Assembly (NCBI RefSeq): GCF_000020985.1
Contig: NC_011296.1
Span: 1,354,001-1,418,000 of the forward strand
Length of the DNA stretch: 64,000 nt
Direction: 5' to 3'
Source: Thermodesulfovibrio yellowstonii DSM 11347
GTDB lineage: Bacteria; Nitrospirota; Thermodesulfovibrionia; Thermodesulfovibrionales; Thermodesulfovibrionaceae
Part shown: in pieces, positions 55,180 to 64,000 of the stretch
How the letters are laid out: every line of letters starts with the position of its first letter
Position numbering within the stretch: position 1 is the stretch's first letter
Position numbers and translations under genes: made by a program
The notes under the pieces: model-generated
Database searches by the model: none
Seen by the model: only the letters and a program-made list of their open reading frames with translations
What the model was told of the DNA's origin: nothing

Positions 55180-56799
55180 ATGTTTAAGAACCTTACAATT
55201 GGTAAAAAACTCATGGTAGGGTTTGGAACTATTATCTTTCTTTTAGTAATTCTTTCAGCCTATACTCTGTACTCTATAATTTCATCAGCTACAAAAGTTC
55301 ATGACCTTGAAGAAAGATTTGATAAACTTCTTTATGCTGCTGAAATCCAAAGAGAAGTAAATGCCATACATCTAAAAGCAAGAAAAATGTTTTTGATTAA
55401 TGACATATCAAAGAAACAAGAGATAATGAAAGAAATTGAAGAACATAGGAAATATTACAGAAAAAGAATGGAAGAATTAGGAAAAATTACCCGTAATCAG
55501 GAAGGAAAACAAAAACTTCAAAACCTTATAAATGCCTCTAATGAAACAAGAGATGCTAATAATAAAGCATTTCAACTTGCTCTTGCTGGTAAAAATCAGG
55601 AGGCTATAGAACTTTATCTCAAGGAAGTTGAATCAAAGGCAGGTAATAGAGAAAAGGCTTTGAATGAGTTAGTGAATTATTATCATAAAACTGCAACCAA
55701 AACAACAGTTGATATCAATCAGTCTTTTAATTATGAATTAATCATTTCAATAATTCTGTCAGTTATAAGTATAGCTATCGGAATTTTCTTTGCTCTCTTC
55801 ATCTCCCGTTCAGTCAAGAAACCTGTAACAGAGCTTAAGGGAGTTTTAGGGAAAGTAGCACAGGGAGACCTCTCAGTTGATATAAAAGTAGAAAGCAAAG
55901 ATGAACTTGGAATGATTGCACAATCAGTGCATGAAGCAATAACAAGCATAAAGCGCCTTATAGCAGAATCAAAAACCATCTCAAGCTCCCTTGCATCATC
56001 TTCTGAAGAACTTTCAGCAACAACAGAGGAGATATCAAGGAATCTCAAATCCCAGACAGAAAGAGCAAGCCAGATAGCATCTGCAGCAGAAGAAATGAGC
56101 CAGACAGTAGTAGACATAGCAAAGAACGCATCAAACATAGCAGAAGTAAGTGTAACAACAGCCAGTGTTGCAAAAGAAGGAAAAGACATGACGATGAACA
56201 CAGCACAAGAGATAAAAGTAATTGAAGGAGCAATAGGGAAACTTTCAGAAGTAATCAATGTATTAGGAGACCGTTCTCGTCAGATAGGAGAGATAGTCAC
56301 AGTAATAAAAGACATAGCAGACCAGACAAATCTACTTGCATTGAATGCAGCAATAGAGGCAGCTCGGGCAGGAGAGCAAGGAAGAGGCTTTGCAGTAGTT
56401 GCAGATGAAGTAAGGAAACTTGCAGAGAGGACAACAAAGGCAACAGATGAGATAGCAGAGATGATAAGAGGAATACAGACAGAGGTAGATGTAGCAGAGG
56501 GTTCAATGGAAGATGCAACGAAGAAAGTGGCAAGTGGAGTTGAGCTAAGCAACAAGTCAGCAGAGATACTTGGGCAGATACTGAGCAAAGCACAAGAACT
56601 TCAGTCAATGATACAGCAGATAGCATCTGCAACAGAACAGATGTCTTCAGTAACAGACCATATAACACAGGATATAGGAAGCATAGCAGAGGGTTCAAAG
56701 GAGATATCCCTTGCAGTGGATCAGTCAGCCCAGACAGCAAGTGATATAGCAAGATTGGGTGGAGAACTAAAAACAGCCATTGATAAATTTAAAGTATAA
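55180..56799 (+). CDS. Methyl-accepting chemotaxis protein
   Basis: A 539-residue receptor. TM1 (about 10-30), a periplasmic four-helix-bundle sensor (4HB_MCP type, about 35-185), TM2 (about 188-212), HAMP (about 213-265) and a long cytoplasmic coiled coil follow. The hairpin tip that binds CheA and CheW reads QTNLLALNAAIEAARAGEQG and RGFAVVADEVRKLAER. There is no C-terminal CheR-binding pentapeptide. AAAGGAGGG precedes the ATG. The second half has codon use unlike the first (see findings). No che gene is nearby. Confidence 0.97.
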   Translation: MFKNLTIGKKLMVGFGTIIFLLVILSAYTLYSIISSATKVHDLEERFDKLLYAAEIQREVNAIHLKARKMFLINDISKKQEIMKEIEEHRKYYRKRMEELGKITRNQEGKQKLQNLINASNETRDANNKAFQLALAGKNQEAIELYLKEVESKAGNREKALNELVNYYHKTATKTTVDINQSFNYELIISIILSVISIAIGIFFALFISRSVKKPVTELKGVLGKVAQGDLSVDIKVESKDELGMIAQSVHEAITSIKRLIAESKTISSSLASSSEELSATTEEISRNLKSQTERASQIASAAEEMSQTVVDIAKNASNIAEVSVTTASVAKEGKDMTMNTAQEIKVIEGAIGKLSEVINVLGDRSRQIGEIVTVIKDIADQTNLLALNAAIEAARAGEQGRGFAVVADEVRKLAERTTKATDEIAEMIRGIQTEVDVAEGSMEDATKKVASGVELSNKSAEILGQILSKAQELQSMIQQIASATEQMSSVTDHITQDIGSIAEGSKEISLAVDQSAQTASDIARLGGELKTAIDKFKV

Positions 56800-56862
56800 A
56801 TCTGAAAGAATTACAAAATAATTTTGTAGCAATGCAAATTAGATAAGTAAAAGGAGGAGTTT

Positions 56863-57636
56863 ATGTTTTTTGAAACATCGCTTTTAACTTTAATTGTAAT
56901 TATTTTTTTAGCTGTTTACATTCTTAGCAGCGCAATTAAAATTCTGAAAGAATACGAAAGAGGAGTTGTTTTTAGACTGGGTAGAGTTATTCCAGTTAAA
57001 GGACCAGGACTTGTTCTTATATGGCCAGTGATTGACAAAATGGTCAAAGTAAGCCTGAGAATTGTTACAATGGATGTTCCTGCTCAAGACATAATTACCA
57101 AAGATAATGTCTCAGTAAAAGTCAACGCTGTTGTTTATTTCAGACCAATTGATCCAATCAAGGCAGTAACAGCAGTTGAAGACTTTTATTATGCTACAAG
57201 CCAGATTGCCCAAACAACCCTTAGAAGCATTCTTGGACAGAGCGAACTTCAGGATTTGCTCACAAACCGTGAACAGATTAATGCTGAATTGCAGCAGGTT
57301 ATTGATTCACAAACCGAACCATGGGGAATTAAAGTCACAGCAGTTGAGGTTAAAAATGTTGACCTTCCACAGGAAATGTTAAGAGCAATGGCAAGACAGG
57401 CTGAGGCTGAAAGAGAAAGAAGAGCTAAAATTATTCATGCAGAAGGTGAACTTCAGGCTGCGGAAAAGCTTACAGAAGCAGCAAGAATTATATCATCTGA
57501 ACCAGCAGCTCTTCAATTAAGATATTTGCAAACATTAAAAGAAATCGCCTCTGAAAAAAATTCAACAATTCTCTTTCCGCTACCAATAGATTTAATAACT
57601 CCATTCATGGAGCTCATATCTCGTGACAAAAAATAA
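56863..57636 (+). CDS. Slipin/stomatin-like SPFH (band 7) protein
   Basis: A 257-residue prokaryotic stomatin. One N-terminal membrane hairpin or anchor (about 5-25) is followed by the SPFH domain ([20 protein letters not shown]) and a helical tail rich in Ala/Glu ([20 protein letters not shown]) that drives oligomerisation. It organises membrane microdomains and often pairs with NfeD-type proteins, which are not here. Its 3' end overlaps the TVP38-like gene by 14 bases. Confidence 0.96.
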   Translation: MFFETSLLTLIVIIFLAVYILSSAIKILKEYERGVVFRLGRVIPVKGPGLVLIWPVIDKMVKVSLRIVTMDVPAQDIITKDNVSVKVNAVVYFRPIDPIKAVTAVEDFYYATSQIAQTTLRSILGQSELQDLLTNREQINAELQQVIDSQTEPWGIKVTAVEVKNVDLPQEMLRAMARQAEAERERRAKIIHAEGELQAAEKLTEAARIISSEPAALQLRYLQTLKEIASEKNSTILFPLPIDLITPFMELISRDKK

Positions 57637-58339
57637 ACTAACCTTTAAAGCACTGCTAAGATTTTCTGCTTTAGCAGTGCTTATTGCTTTATCTGTATTT
57701 TTAGCTTATGAATTTGGAATTATTGAATTATTCCTGAATGAAGAAAAACTTAAGAATTTTATTAAATCCCTCGGACCTTTCGGTGTTGTGGGATTTGTTC
57801 TTTTACAGGCTTTTCAGGTTGTTGCAGCTCCTATTCCTGGTGAAGTTACAGGATTGCTCGGTGGATATTTGTATGGAACATTTTGGGGAGTAGTTCTTTC
57901 AACAGCAGGACTTACACTTGGTTCAGTAATTGCATTTATTCTTGGAAGAATTTTCGGAAAACCCTTTGTTGAAAGAGTTGTTGATCCAATGGTATTAAAT
58001 AAGTTTGATTATTTACTTCATCATAAAGGTGCTTTTTTAGTATTTTTTCTTTTTCTTATCCCAGGTTTTCCAAAGGACTATTTGAGCTATTTTCTCGGAT
58101 TAAGCAGACTTTCTTTGTTGGAATTTACAGTAATTGCAGGAGTTGGAAGACTTCTCGGAACTATTCTGCTTTCTTTTGGCGGAGATTACCTCAGACACCA
58201 TGAGTATGGAAAATTTTTAGGACTTGCCGGTATAGCAGCAGTAATAATGGTGATAGTTTGGTTATTTAAAGATAAAATTGAACGATTACTTAGAATCTGG
58301 CATATAAGTAGATACAGAAAAAATAAGCAGAAAAAGTAG
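57623..58339 (+). CDS. TVP38/TMEM64-family membrane protein, GTG start
   Basis: A 238-residue protein with about six membrane helices and the VTT/SNARE-associated signature: [20 protein letters not shown] and [12 protein letters not shown], then [20 protein letters not shown]. The family is related to DedA lipid scramblases and transporters. It starts with GTG inside the slipin gene, which suggests translational coupling and a joint role in membrane lipid order. It ends back to back with fabH. Confidence 0.93.
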   Translation: MTKNKLTFKALLRFSALAVLIALSVFLAYEFGIIELFLNEEKLKNFIKSLGPFGVVGFVLLQAFQVVAAPIPGEVTGLLGGYLYGTFWGVVLSTAGLTLGSVIAFILGRIFGKPFVERVVDPMVLNKFDYLLHHKGAFLVFFLFLIPGFPKDYLSYFLGLSRLSLLEFTVIAGVGRLLGTILLSFGGDYLRHHEYGKFLGLAGIAAVIMVIVWLFKDKIERLLRIWHISRYRKNKQKK

Positions 58340-59317
58340 CTACCACTTTATCAAAGATGCACCCCATGTAAGTCCTGCACCAAATGCAGCAAGCATTACA
58401 TAATCACCTCTCTTGATTTTACCCTGCTCATTTGCTTCATCTAATGCAATGGGAATTGATGCTGCAGAGGTATTACCGTATTTATTGATATTTACCATCA
58501 CTTTTTCCATCGGTAGAGAAAGTCTCTTAGCCATTGCCTGAATAATTCTTATGTTTGCCTGATGAGGAACTAAAAGGCTAAGTTCCGAAGATGTAATACC
58601 AGCTTTTTTTAATGTAGCATCCACAACTTCTTCAAGAGTTTTTACTGCAACTTTGAATGTTTCATTGCCTCTCATCTTTATAAAATTAAGTCTCTTTTTA
58701 ATTACATCTTCTGTAACAGGCATCTGTGACCCACCTGCAGGCATGTGAATAAAATCCCACATTGTCCCATCTGAAAAAATATCTATTATCTGAATTCCTT
58801 CATCTTTTTTTGTTGGCTCAACTATGACTGCTCCAGCACCATCAGCAAGTAAAACACAGGTGCTTCTGTCAGTCCAGTCTGTAAATCGTGAAAGCATTTC
58901 AGCACCTATAACAAGAGCTCTTTTTGACGCACCTGTTTTTATAAATTTTTCTGCAACAGATAAAGCATAAATAAAGCCTGTGCATGCACCATTAATATCA
59001 AAAGCTACTGCATTACTTGCTCCGAGTTTCATCTGAAGAATACAGGCAGCAGATGGAACAAGCATATCAGGAGAGACTGTTGCTACAATTATCAAATCAA
59101 TATCCTTTGCAGTTAAGTTAGCGTTTTTCAATGCTTTTATTGAAGCCTCAAAGGCAAGGTCACTTGTTGCCTGCTCAGGTGCTGCTATTCTTCTTTCTTT
59201 TATTCCTGTTCTCTCAGTTATCCATTCATCTGATGTTTCAACCATTTTTTCAAGGTCATGGTTTGTTAAAATTTTTTCAGGAACATAAGAGCCTGTTGAC
59301 ACTATTCTGGCTTTCAT
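58340..59317 (-). CDS. fabH: 3-oxoacyl-ACP synthase III (KAS III)
   Basis: A 325-residue condensing enzyme that starts fatty-acid synthesis from acetyl-CoA and malonyl-ACP. The catalytic triad is Cys112 in INGACTGFIYAL, His in LVPHQANIRII and Asn in KYGNTSAASIP. The N-terminal DEWITERTGIKERRIA is typical. Its start overlaps the plsX end by 41 bases, so the two are coupled. Confidence 0.98.
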   Translation of the reverse strand: MKARIVSTGSYVPEKILTNHDLEKMVETSDEWITERTGIKERRIAAPEQATSDLAFEASIKALKNANLTAKDIDLIIVATVSPDMLVPSAACILQMKLGASNAVAFDINGACTGFIYALSVAEKFIKTGASKRALVIGAEMLSRFTDWTDRSTCVLLADGAGAVIVEPTKKDEGIQIIDIFSDGTMWDFIHMPAGGSQMPVTEDVIKKRLNFIKMRGNETFKVAVKTLEEVVDATLKKAGITSSELSLLVPHQANIRIIQAMAKRLSLPMEKVMVNINKYGNTSAASIPIALDEANEQGKIKRGDYVMLAAFGAGLTWGASLIKW

Positions 59318-60314
59318 CTCTCTCCTCCGTCTGGTTTAAGCTTTCTGAAATTCTTGTATATATCTGTTTTTTTACCATTTCTGTAGCTACTTTTATTGCA
59401 TTTTTTATTGCTTTTGCTGAAGACCTTCCATGACATATTATGCTTGTGCCATTAATGCCAAGTAATAAAGCACCACCATATTCAGAGTAGTCTACTTTTT
59501 TACGGAAACTTTTTATTGCAGGCTTTATCATCATATAGCCAAGCTTTCCTGTTATTATATCTGCAATTTCTCTTTTAAGCATCTTCATCAATGCTTCAGC
59601 AAGTCCTTCACCGACTTTTAGCACAATGTTTCCAACAAATCCATCACATACCACCACATCAGCCTGTCCGAAGAAAATATCTTTTCCTTCAATATTTCCA
59701 ACAAAATTTAACCTTGAAGACTTGAGGAGTTTAAAGGCTTCTTTTGTAAGTTCATTTCCCTTTGAACCTTCTTCTCCTATGCTTAAAAGAGCTATCTTGG
59801 GGGATTGTGAATTAAAAAGTGCTTTATGATAAGCTTCTCCCATGAAAGCAAATTGAACTAAATGTTCAGGTTTGCAATCAACATTTGCTCCTGCATCAAG
59901 TAAAATAAAATGTCCCTTTAGACAGGGCATTACAGTAGCTATTGCAGGACGTTCCACATTTGGAAGTTTTCCGAGTAAAAGAAAACTTAAAGCCATCATA
60001 GCACCTGAATGTCCAGCACTTATAACAGCATCTGCTTTGCCTGCTTTTACCAGTTCCACAGCTTTTCTCATTGAGGTATTTTTTCTTCTAAGTGCTGAAG
60101 ATATATTTTCATCCATTTGGATTACATCATCAGCTGGAATAACAGATATGATACCTTTTGTTTCTTTCTTTTCGGGCAAGAAACTTTTTATTTTTTTTTC
60201 ATCCCCAACAAGAATAATCTCAACTTCAATATCCTGCACTACTTCATAGGCACCTAAGATATTTACTTCAGGGGCGAAATCGCCCCCCATTGCATCAACA
60301 GCAATTTTTAACAT
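59277..60314 (-). CDS. plsX: Phosphate acyltransferase PlsX
   Basis: A 345-residue enzyme that makes acyl-phosphate from acyl-ACP for phospholipid synthesis. It begins IAVDAMGGDFAPEVNILGA, has SSALRRKNTSMRKAVELVK and VVCDGFVGNIVLKVGEGLAE. The C-terminus is about 15 residues longer than usual because it runs into the fabH start. It follows rpmF by 8 bases in the classic yceD-rpmF-plsX-fabH order. Confidence 0.98.
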   Translation of the reverse strand: MLKIAVDAMGGDFAPEVNILGAYEVVQDIEVEIILVGDEKKIKSFLPEKKETKGIISVIPADDVIQMDENISSALRRKNTSMRKAVELVKAGKADAVISAGHSGAMMALSFLLLGKLPNVERPAIATVMPCLKGHFILLDAGANVDCKPEHLVQFAFMGEAYHKALFNSQSPKIALLSIGEEGSKGNELTKEAFKLLKSSRLNFVGNIEGKDIFFGQADVVVCDGFVGNIVLKVGEGLAEALMKMLKREIADIITGKLGYMMIKPAIKSFRKKVDYSEYGGALLLGINGTSIICHGRSSAKAIKNAIKVATEMVKKQIYTRISESLNQTEERDESQNSVNRLLCS

Positions 60315-60322
60315 TTTTAGAA

Positions 60323-60502
60323 TTACTCTTCAACCTCTAAAATTTTTCTGCCTTTATAGGTGCCACAATTAGGACATACCCTGTGTGGAAGCTTGGGCTC
60401 CTTACATTCAGGGCATAAAGCAAGATTGGGAGCTGTTGCCTTCCAGTTAGCTCTTCTTTTATCCCTTCTTGAAGGGGTATGACGATGTCTTGGATTAGCC
60501 AT
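60323..60502 (-). CDS. rpmF: 50S ribosomal protein L32, zinc type
   Basis: A 59-residue L32 beginning MANPRHRHTPSRRDKRRANW. The four zinc cysteines form CPEC and CPNC, 13 apart, so this is the zinc-binding form. It overlaps the yceD stop by 8 bases and precedes plsX by 8 bases. Coupling of L32 with lipid genes here is the common bacterial arrangement. Confidence 0.97.
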   Translation of the reverse strand: MANPRHRHTPSRRDKRRANWKATAPNLALCPECKEPKLPHRVCPNCGTYKGRKILEVEE

Positions 60503-61013
60503 TTTTCTTCATCCTCCTTAAAAGTGATTGTAATACTGCCATTCTTGGGTCTATTTCTTTAACTATACAGCCACAGTTAATTTCATTTAAATCTGTACCA
60601 CAGACAGGACATATTCCCTTACAATCTTCAGAACATAAAGGCTTCATAGGTATACTGAGCAAAATCTGGTCACGAATTATGTCTTCTGTATCAATTAATC
60701 CCTCTCTGTAGAAATCTACCTCCATCTCATCTCGTTTTAGTTCAACGAGTTCTTCTTTATTCAATTCTTCTATAGGATGATAGCTCAATTCTGTTAAACT
60801 TCTAATTGGCATTTTATAGTCCTTCAAACATCTACTGCATTGAAGTTCAACTTCTCCACTGATAACTCCTTTTACAAATACTTCTTGCCCGTTTTTCTCT
60901 ATTCTTAAAACAGCTTTGAATGGCTGGGTGATTTTCACACCGTCTATTTTTGGAGTTTCCTCCAGCTCAATATTTAGTCCTTCTTCAGGTATTTCAAAGA
61001 CCTCAATTTTCAT
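60495..61013 (-). CDS. yceD: YceD/DUF177 family protein
   Basis: A 172-residue member of the family linked to 23S rRNA and L32. It has the typical LQCSRCLKDY and later CSEDCKGICPVCGTDLNEINC, a cysteine-rich zinc-like knuckle. The C-terminal helix with DPRMAVLQSLLRR is a family landmark. It is the first gene of the unit and lies behind the terminator at 61025-61050. Confidence 0.95.
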   Translation of the reverse strand: MKIEVFEIPEEGLNIELEETPKIDGVKITQPFKAVLRIEKNGQEVFVKGVISGEVELQCSRCLKDYKMPIRSLTELSYHPIEELNKEELVELKRDEMEVDFYREGLIDTEDIIRDQILLSIPMKPLCSEDCKGICPVCGTDLNEINCGCIVKEIDPRMAVLQSLLRRMKKNG

Positions 61014-61024
61014 CTAAAAACCTC

Positions 61025-61050
61025 AAAAATAAAATTCTCCCTTACGGGAG
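61025..61050 (-). terminator. Terminator of the ftsX-envC-ctpA run
   Basis: On the minus strand CTCCC-gtaa-GGGAG is followed by AATTTTATTTTT. It separates ctpA from yceD. The tail is the same as in the hairpin after tRNA-Gln (36914-36942). Confidence 0.85.
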
Positions 61051-61091
61051 TTAAACTATTTTAACAAAAAATTAAACTTTCTTTATAGTCT

Positions 61092-62363
61092 CTATGCTGC
61101 TTTTTTCATTTTTTCCATTATTTTCCAGCTCTTTAAAATATCAATAGCTCTTTGCAGTTGGGTATCTTCCTTTTCATCAACTTCCTGTGGAACTTTTTCC
61201 TGGGGTTCAACTTTTTCTCCCTTCAAATGTTGTTCAAGGTCTTTTTCTCTAATTACAGGAACTTCTTTGCCATTTTTAGTTTCAAGTTTTACAACTATAT
61301 CAGGCATTATTCCAACTGCATGAATGCTTCTTCCTTTGGGTGTGTAATATTTTGCTGTTGTAAGTTTTAATGCTGAACCGTCACTTAAAGGAATAAGACT
61401 TTGAACAGAACCTTTACCAAAAGTTTGAACTCCAAGAATTAAAGCTCTTCCCCAATCCTGTAACGCTCCTGCAACAATTTCTGAGGCTGAAGCAGAACCC
61501 TGATTTACAAGAACAATCATAGGAATCTCAGTATATGAAGGTCTCAATTGTTCTGTATAATACTGCATTTTTTCCCCAACTCTTCCCTGTATTGATACAA
61601 CAAGATGCTTTGGAGGTAAAAACTGCTCAGAAACATCAACAGCACTTTGAAGAAGTCCTCCAGGATTATTTCTTAAATCAAGAATAAGACTACGCATTCC
61701 TGAATCTTTAAGGTTCTGTAATGCATTTGCAAGGTCTTGTGCTGTTCCTTCCTGGAATTGAACCAGTTTTACATAGCCGATTTCCTTATCAATCATTTTA
61801 TATTTTACGCTCTTGATTTTAATGATATCTCTAACAATGGTTATGTCCCTCGGCTCTTTCCACTCATCTCTCTGAATTGTGAGAATAACAGATTTTCCTT
61901 TAGGTCCTCGCATCTTTGATACAGCATCATTTATATTCATATCCTTTGTTGATTGCCCATCAATTTTTATTATTTTATCACCCGCTTTGATTCCTGCTTT
62001 CCATGCAGGAGTATCCTCAATTGGAGCAATCACTGTTAAAATCCCCTCTTTTATTCCTATTTGTATTCCAATCCCACCAAATTCTCCTTTTGTTTCAGTC
62101 TGAAACTCTTTGTAAGCCTCTGGGGTTAAATATGCAGAATGCGGGTCCAAAGAATTAATCATTCCTTTTATTGCTGAACGAATAAGTTCTCTTGGATTAA
62201 TATCCTCTACATAACTCTTCTTGACTGTGGTAAAAACCTCAGTAAATGTTCGTAAATCCTCATAAACAGAATCTGTATTCTGAGCTGCTGACCATCTTCC
62301 TATTATTATTCCCATAAAGGCAATAATCAAAATCAATGCTGAAATCGTAATTTTTTTCTTCAT
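61092..62363 (-). CDS. ctpA: C-terminal processing protease (S41 family)
   Basis: A 423-residue periplasmic protease. It has an N-terminal anchor (about 5-25), a PDZ domain (EFGGIGIQIG, GIKAGDKIIKIDG) and the S41 catalytic core: the nucleophile Ser in NQGSASASEIVAGALQD and the Lys about 25 residues later in QTFGKGSVQS. It trims C-termini of envelope proteins, including cell-wall hydrolases in several bacteria. It is the third gene after ftsX and envC, as in many Gram-negatives. Confidence 0.97.
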   Translation of the reverse strand: MKKKITISALILIIAFMGIIIGRWSAAQNTDSVYEDLRTFTEVFTTVKKSYVEDINPRELIRSAIKGMINSLDPHSAYLTPEAYKEFQTETKGEFGGIGIQIGIKEGILTVIAPIEDTPAWKAGIKAGDKIIKIDGQSTKDMNINDAVSKMRGPKGKSVILTIQRDEWKEPRDITIVRDIIKIKSVKYKMIDKEIGYVKLVQFQEGTAQDLANALQNLKDSGMRSLILDLRNNPGGLLQSAVDVSEQFLPPKHLVVSIQGRVGEKMQYYTEQLRPSYTEIPMIVLVNQGSASASEIVAGALQDWGRALILGVQTFGKGSVQSLIPLSDGSALKLTTAKYYTPKGRSIHAVGIMPDIVVKLETKNGKEVPVIREKDLEQHLKGEKVEPQEKVPQEVDEKEDTQLQRAIDILKSWKIMEKMKKAA

Positions 62364-62384
62364 TTTTTTATTTTTTCCTCCCTT

Positions 62385-63539
62385 TTATCTTCTTAACCAC
62401 TGTTCTGGATTGAGTGGTTTTCCTCTATATCTTATTTCAAAATAAACTGCTGTTGTATCTATACTGGATTTTTCTCCAACATTACCTAAAATCTGTCCTG
62501 TTTTTACATAAGCTCCTTCTTTTACTCCTATAGAACCAAGATTTCCATATACTGTATAATATCCATCTCCATGACTTATTATAACAAGGTTTTCATATCC
62601 TTTAAAATATTTCGCATAAACAACCTTGCCTTCAGCAGATGCTTTCACTTGTGTGCCAGGTGATGCCTGAATATAAATTCCACTTCTAAACATAGGAACA
62701 TTAAAAACAGGGTCTTTCTGACTACCATAATGTGCAATAACAGGACCGCTTACAGGCCATACAAGAGTTCCCTTTCTTTTTGTAAACTCTCCTTCAGGTA
62801 GAGAAATTCCTGGTTTCCCAGTTCTTTTTTCTTTCTTTTCAGTTTCCTGAAGAAGCCTTGCAAGTCTTTTTGCATTTTCTTCAAGTTCTTTTATTTTTTT
62901 CTCATATATAGCTTTATTTTGTCTAACTTTAGCAAGTAAAATTTCCTTTTCTTTTTTCTTTTGTTTTTGAGTCTCTTCTGCTGTTTTAAGAGCTTCTTCT
63001 TCTTGTTTTAATGACGCGTAAAGCTTTTTCAGTTCTGCCTGTTGAACAATTAGAATATTAAGTTCTGCTTTGTATTGCTGGATAAGTTTTTTGTCAACAT
63101 TCATAATTTTCTGAGTATTTCTCATAAGGCGAAATGCTTTTGTAGTATCTTCTTCCATTAAAATTATTAAAACAGGATCAGGTTGATTGTTTAATCTCTG
63201 GATTCCTTTTATTCTACTTATAAGATAATTTTTTCTTGTTTCAAGCTGATTACTATAAGTTTTTATCCCTTTTTCTGTTTGACTAATTTTTATTTGCAGA
63301 TTTTTTATTTTCATACGATGACTCTTTATTTTTGTTTCTATCTCATCAAGTTCTTTTGAAACTTTTTTTAAATCTTCAAGAACATTCTGTTCAACTTTTT
63401 TGGTTTCTCTCAGCTTTTTTTTATGAATATCAAGCTGTTTTTTTATCTGTTGTAATTCCTCTTTTGGCTGAGCAGCTAAAGTGGGAAAACTTAAAGCAAT
63501 AAAAAATAGAATTATTATAATCCTTATTTTTTTTAGCAT
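62385..63539 (-). CDS. envC: EnvC-like murein hydrolase activator with degenerate LytM domain
   Basis: A 384-residue exported protein. A signal peptide (about 1-22) is followed by a long coiled coil (about 25-245) and a LytM/M23 domain (about 258-384). The zinc ligands are all replaced: RSGIYIQASPG where HxGxD is usual, YTVYGNL in place of YxHL, and YFEIRYRG for HFEIR. It is thus an activator, not an enzyme. Its likely partners are FtsX (upstream gene) and the AmiC-like amidase at 47726-48952. Confidence 0.95.
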   Translation of the reverse strand: MLKKIRIIIILFFIALSFPTLAAQPKEELQQIKKQLDIHKKKLRETKKVEQNVLEDLKKVSKELDEIETKIKSHRMKIKNLQIKISQTEKGIKTYSNQLETRKNYLISRIKGIQRLNNQPDPVLIILMEEDTTKAFRLMRNTQKIMNVDKKLIQQYKAELNILIVQQAELKKLYASLKQEEEALKTAEETQKQKKKEKEILLAKVRQNKAIYEKKIKELEENAKRLARLLQETEKKEKRTGKPGISLPEGEFTKRKGTLVWPVSGPVIAHYGSQKDPVFNVPMFRSGIYIQASPGTQVKASAEGKVVYAKYFKGYENLVIISHGDGYYTVYGNLGSIGVKEGAYVKTGQILGNVGEKSSIDTTAVYFEIRYRGKPLNPEQWLRR

Positions 63540-63541
63540 TT

Positions 63542-64000
63542 TTATTGATACTTTATCTTACCAAGTGCAAAAAATGAAGAAATTATACCAAGAAACATAC
63601 CCAAAACAGGTAATAGCCCAAAAATCTCAACAGGAAACTCTATCTGAGTAACTGCAGGTAAAAATTCTGAAAAACTTTTTGAATGTAAAACAAAGTATAC
63701 CAAACAGATTAAAATACCTGCGAAAATAGTTCCTCCGAGTCCTATAATTCCACCTTCAACTAAAAATGGAAATCTTATATAGGAAGGAGTTGCACCAAGA
63801 AGTTTTAAAATCTCAATTTCCTCAGTTTTTTTCCAGTAAAAACTTTTTACAGTGGCATAGATTATAAACAAAATTGCAATTGAAATAAGACAGAATCCTG
63901 CAATAGCAAGATTCCATAAAGTTACTCTTATTGTTTTTAAACCCACTATAATTTTAGCAGGATAATAAACATCATCAACAATTTGCATTTTTTTTATATT
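63542..64000 (-). CDS. ftsX: Cell-division permease FtsX, C-terminal part (continues outside window)
   Basis: About 152 residues of the C-terminal part, open to the window edge. Three membrane helices and the cytoplasmic loop with EEIEILKLLGATPSYIRFPF, a diagnostic FtsX/MacB coupling segment, are visible. FtsX with the ATPase FtsE transmits a signal across the inner membrane to EnvC. The start codon and probably ftsE lie beyond 64000; the internal Met at 63988 is unlikely to be the start. It is 2 bases from envC. Confidence 0.95.
   Translation of the reverse strand, partial: NIKKMQIVDDVYYPAKIIVGLKTIRVTLWNLAIAGFCLISIAILFIIYATVKSFYWKKTEEIEILKLLGATPSYIRFPFLVEGGIIGLGGTIFAGILICLVYFVLHSKSFSEFLPAVTQIEFPVEIFGLLPVLGMFLGIISSFFALGKIKYQ

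Noticed and set aside
1..64000. CRISPR array, prophage or transposase genes
   Set aside because: No regularly spaced repeats, integrase, capsid or transposase motifs were seen; the only repeats are the palindromic elements listed.

Overview
The window looks like a chromosomal segment of an AT-rich, Gram-negative, probably thermophilic anaerobe. The Wood-Ljungdahl genes acsB, acsC, acsD and acsE, an outer-membrane TolC-type protein, an EnvC/FtsX pair and zinc-type S14, L32 and L36 fit a Nitrospirota lineage such as Thermodesulfovibrio. That assignment is inference from gene content and composition; no 16S gene is present. I see no phage, insertion sequence, CRISPR array or plasmid gene.

1-8.3 kb: the end of a cupin gene, then a BaeSR-like two-component system (minus), an EF-hand protein (plus) and a TolC/MacA/MacB-type tripartite efflux operon (plus). 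Repeats of TTCAnATTT phased at 11 bp lie before the efflux operon and in the divergent kinase/EF-hand spacer, so the regulator probably controls both. 8.5-12 kb: an accessory stretch with tRNA-Val, a small four-cysteine protein behind an RNA leader with pseudoknot potential, two related GNAT-like proteins around a TraB/GumN protein, and a CopZ-like metal-binding protein.

12-33.8 kb: one very long minus-strand run, rpsL-rpsG-fusA-tuf, S10, spc and alpha clusters fused end to end, then tRNA-Asn-rplT-pheS-pheT. rpmD and adk are missing from their usual places. PheT lacks the tRNA-binding insert domain. 34-40 kb: prs-rplY-pth with a phospholipase C-like protein, tRNA-Gln, ispE, a large TPR protein, and an autonomous mini-gene for a 19-residue Cys-rich peptide.

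40-49 kb: a DUF2148 protein, a UvrA-family ATPase, then a minus-strand run with a NifU-like protein, cell-wall amidase, a frameshifted D-aminoacylase, a class I amidotransferase, an AI-2E family permease and a bacterial eRF1-like protein. 49-54.6 kb: tRNA-Met facing the acsE-acsD-acsC-acsB operon of acetyl-CoA synthesis; acsB carries a dispersed palindromic repeat inside its reading frame. 54.6-55.1 kb: three more repeat copies. 55-64 kb: a chemoreceptor, a slipin/TVP38 pair, yceD-rpmF-plsX-fabH (phospholipid and fatty-acid initiation), and ftsX-envC-ctpA (cell-wall cleavage at division).
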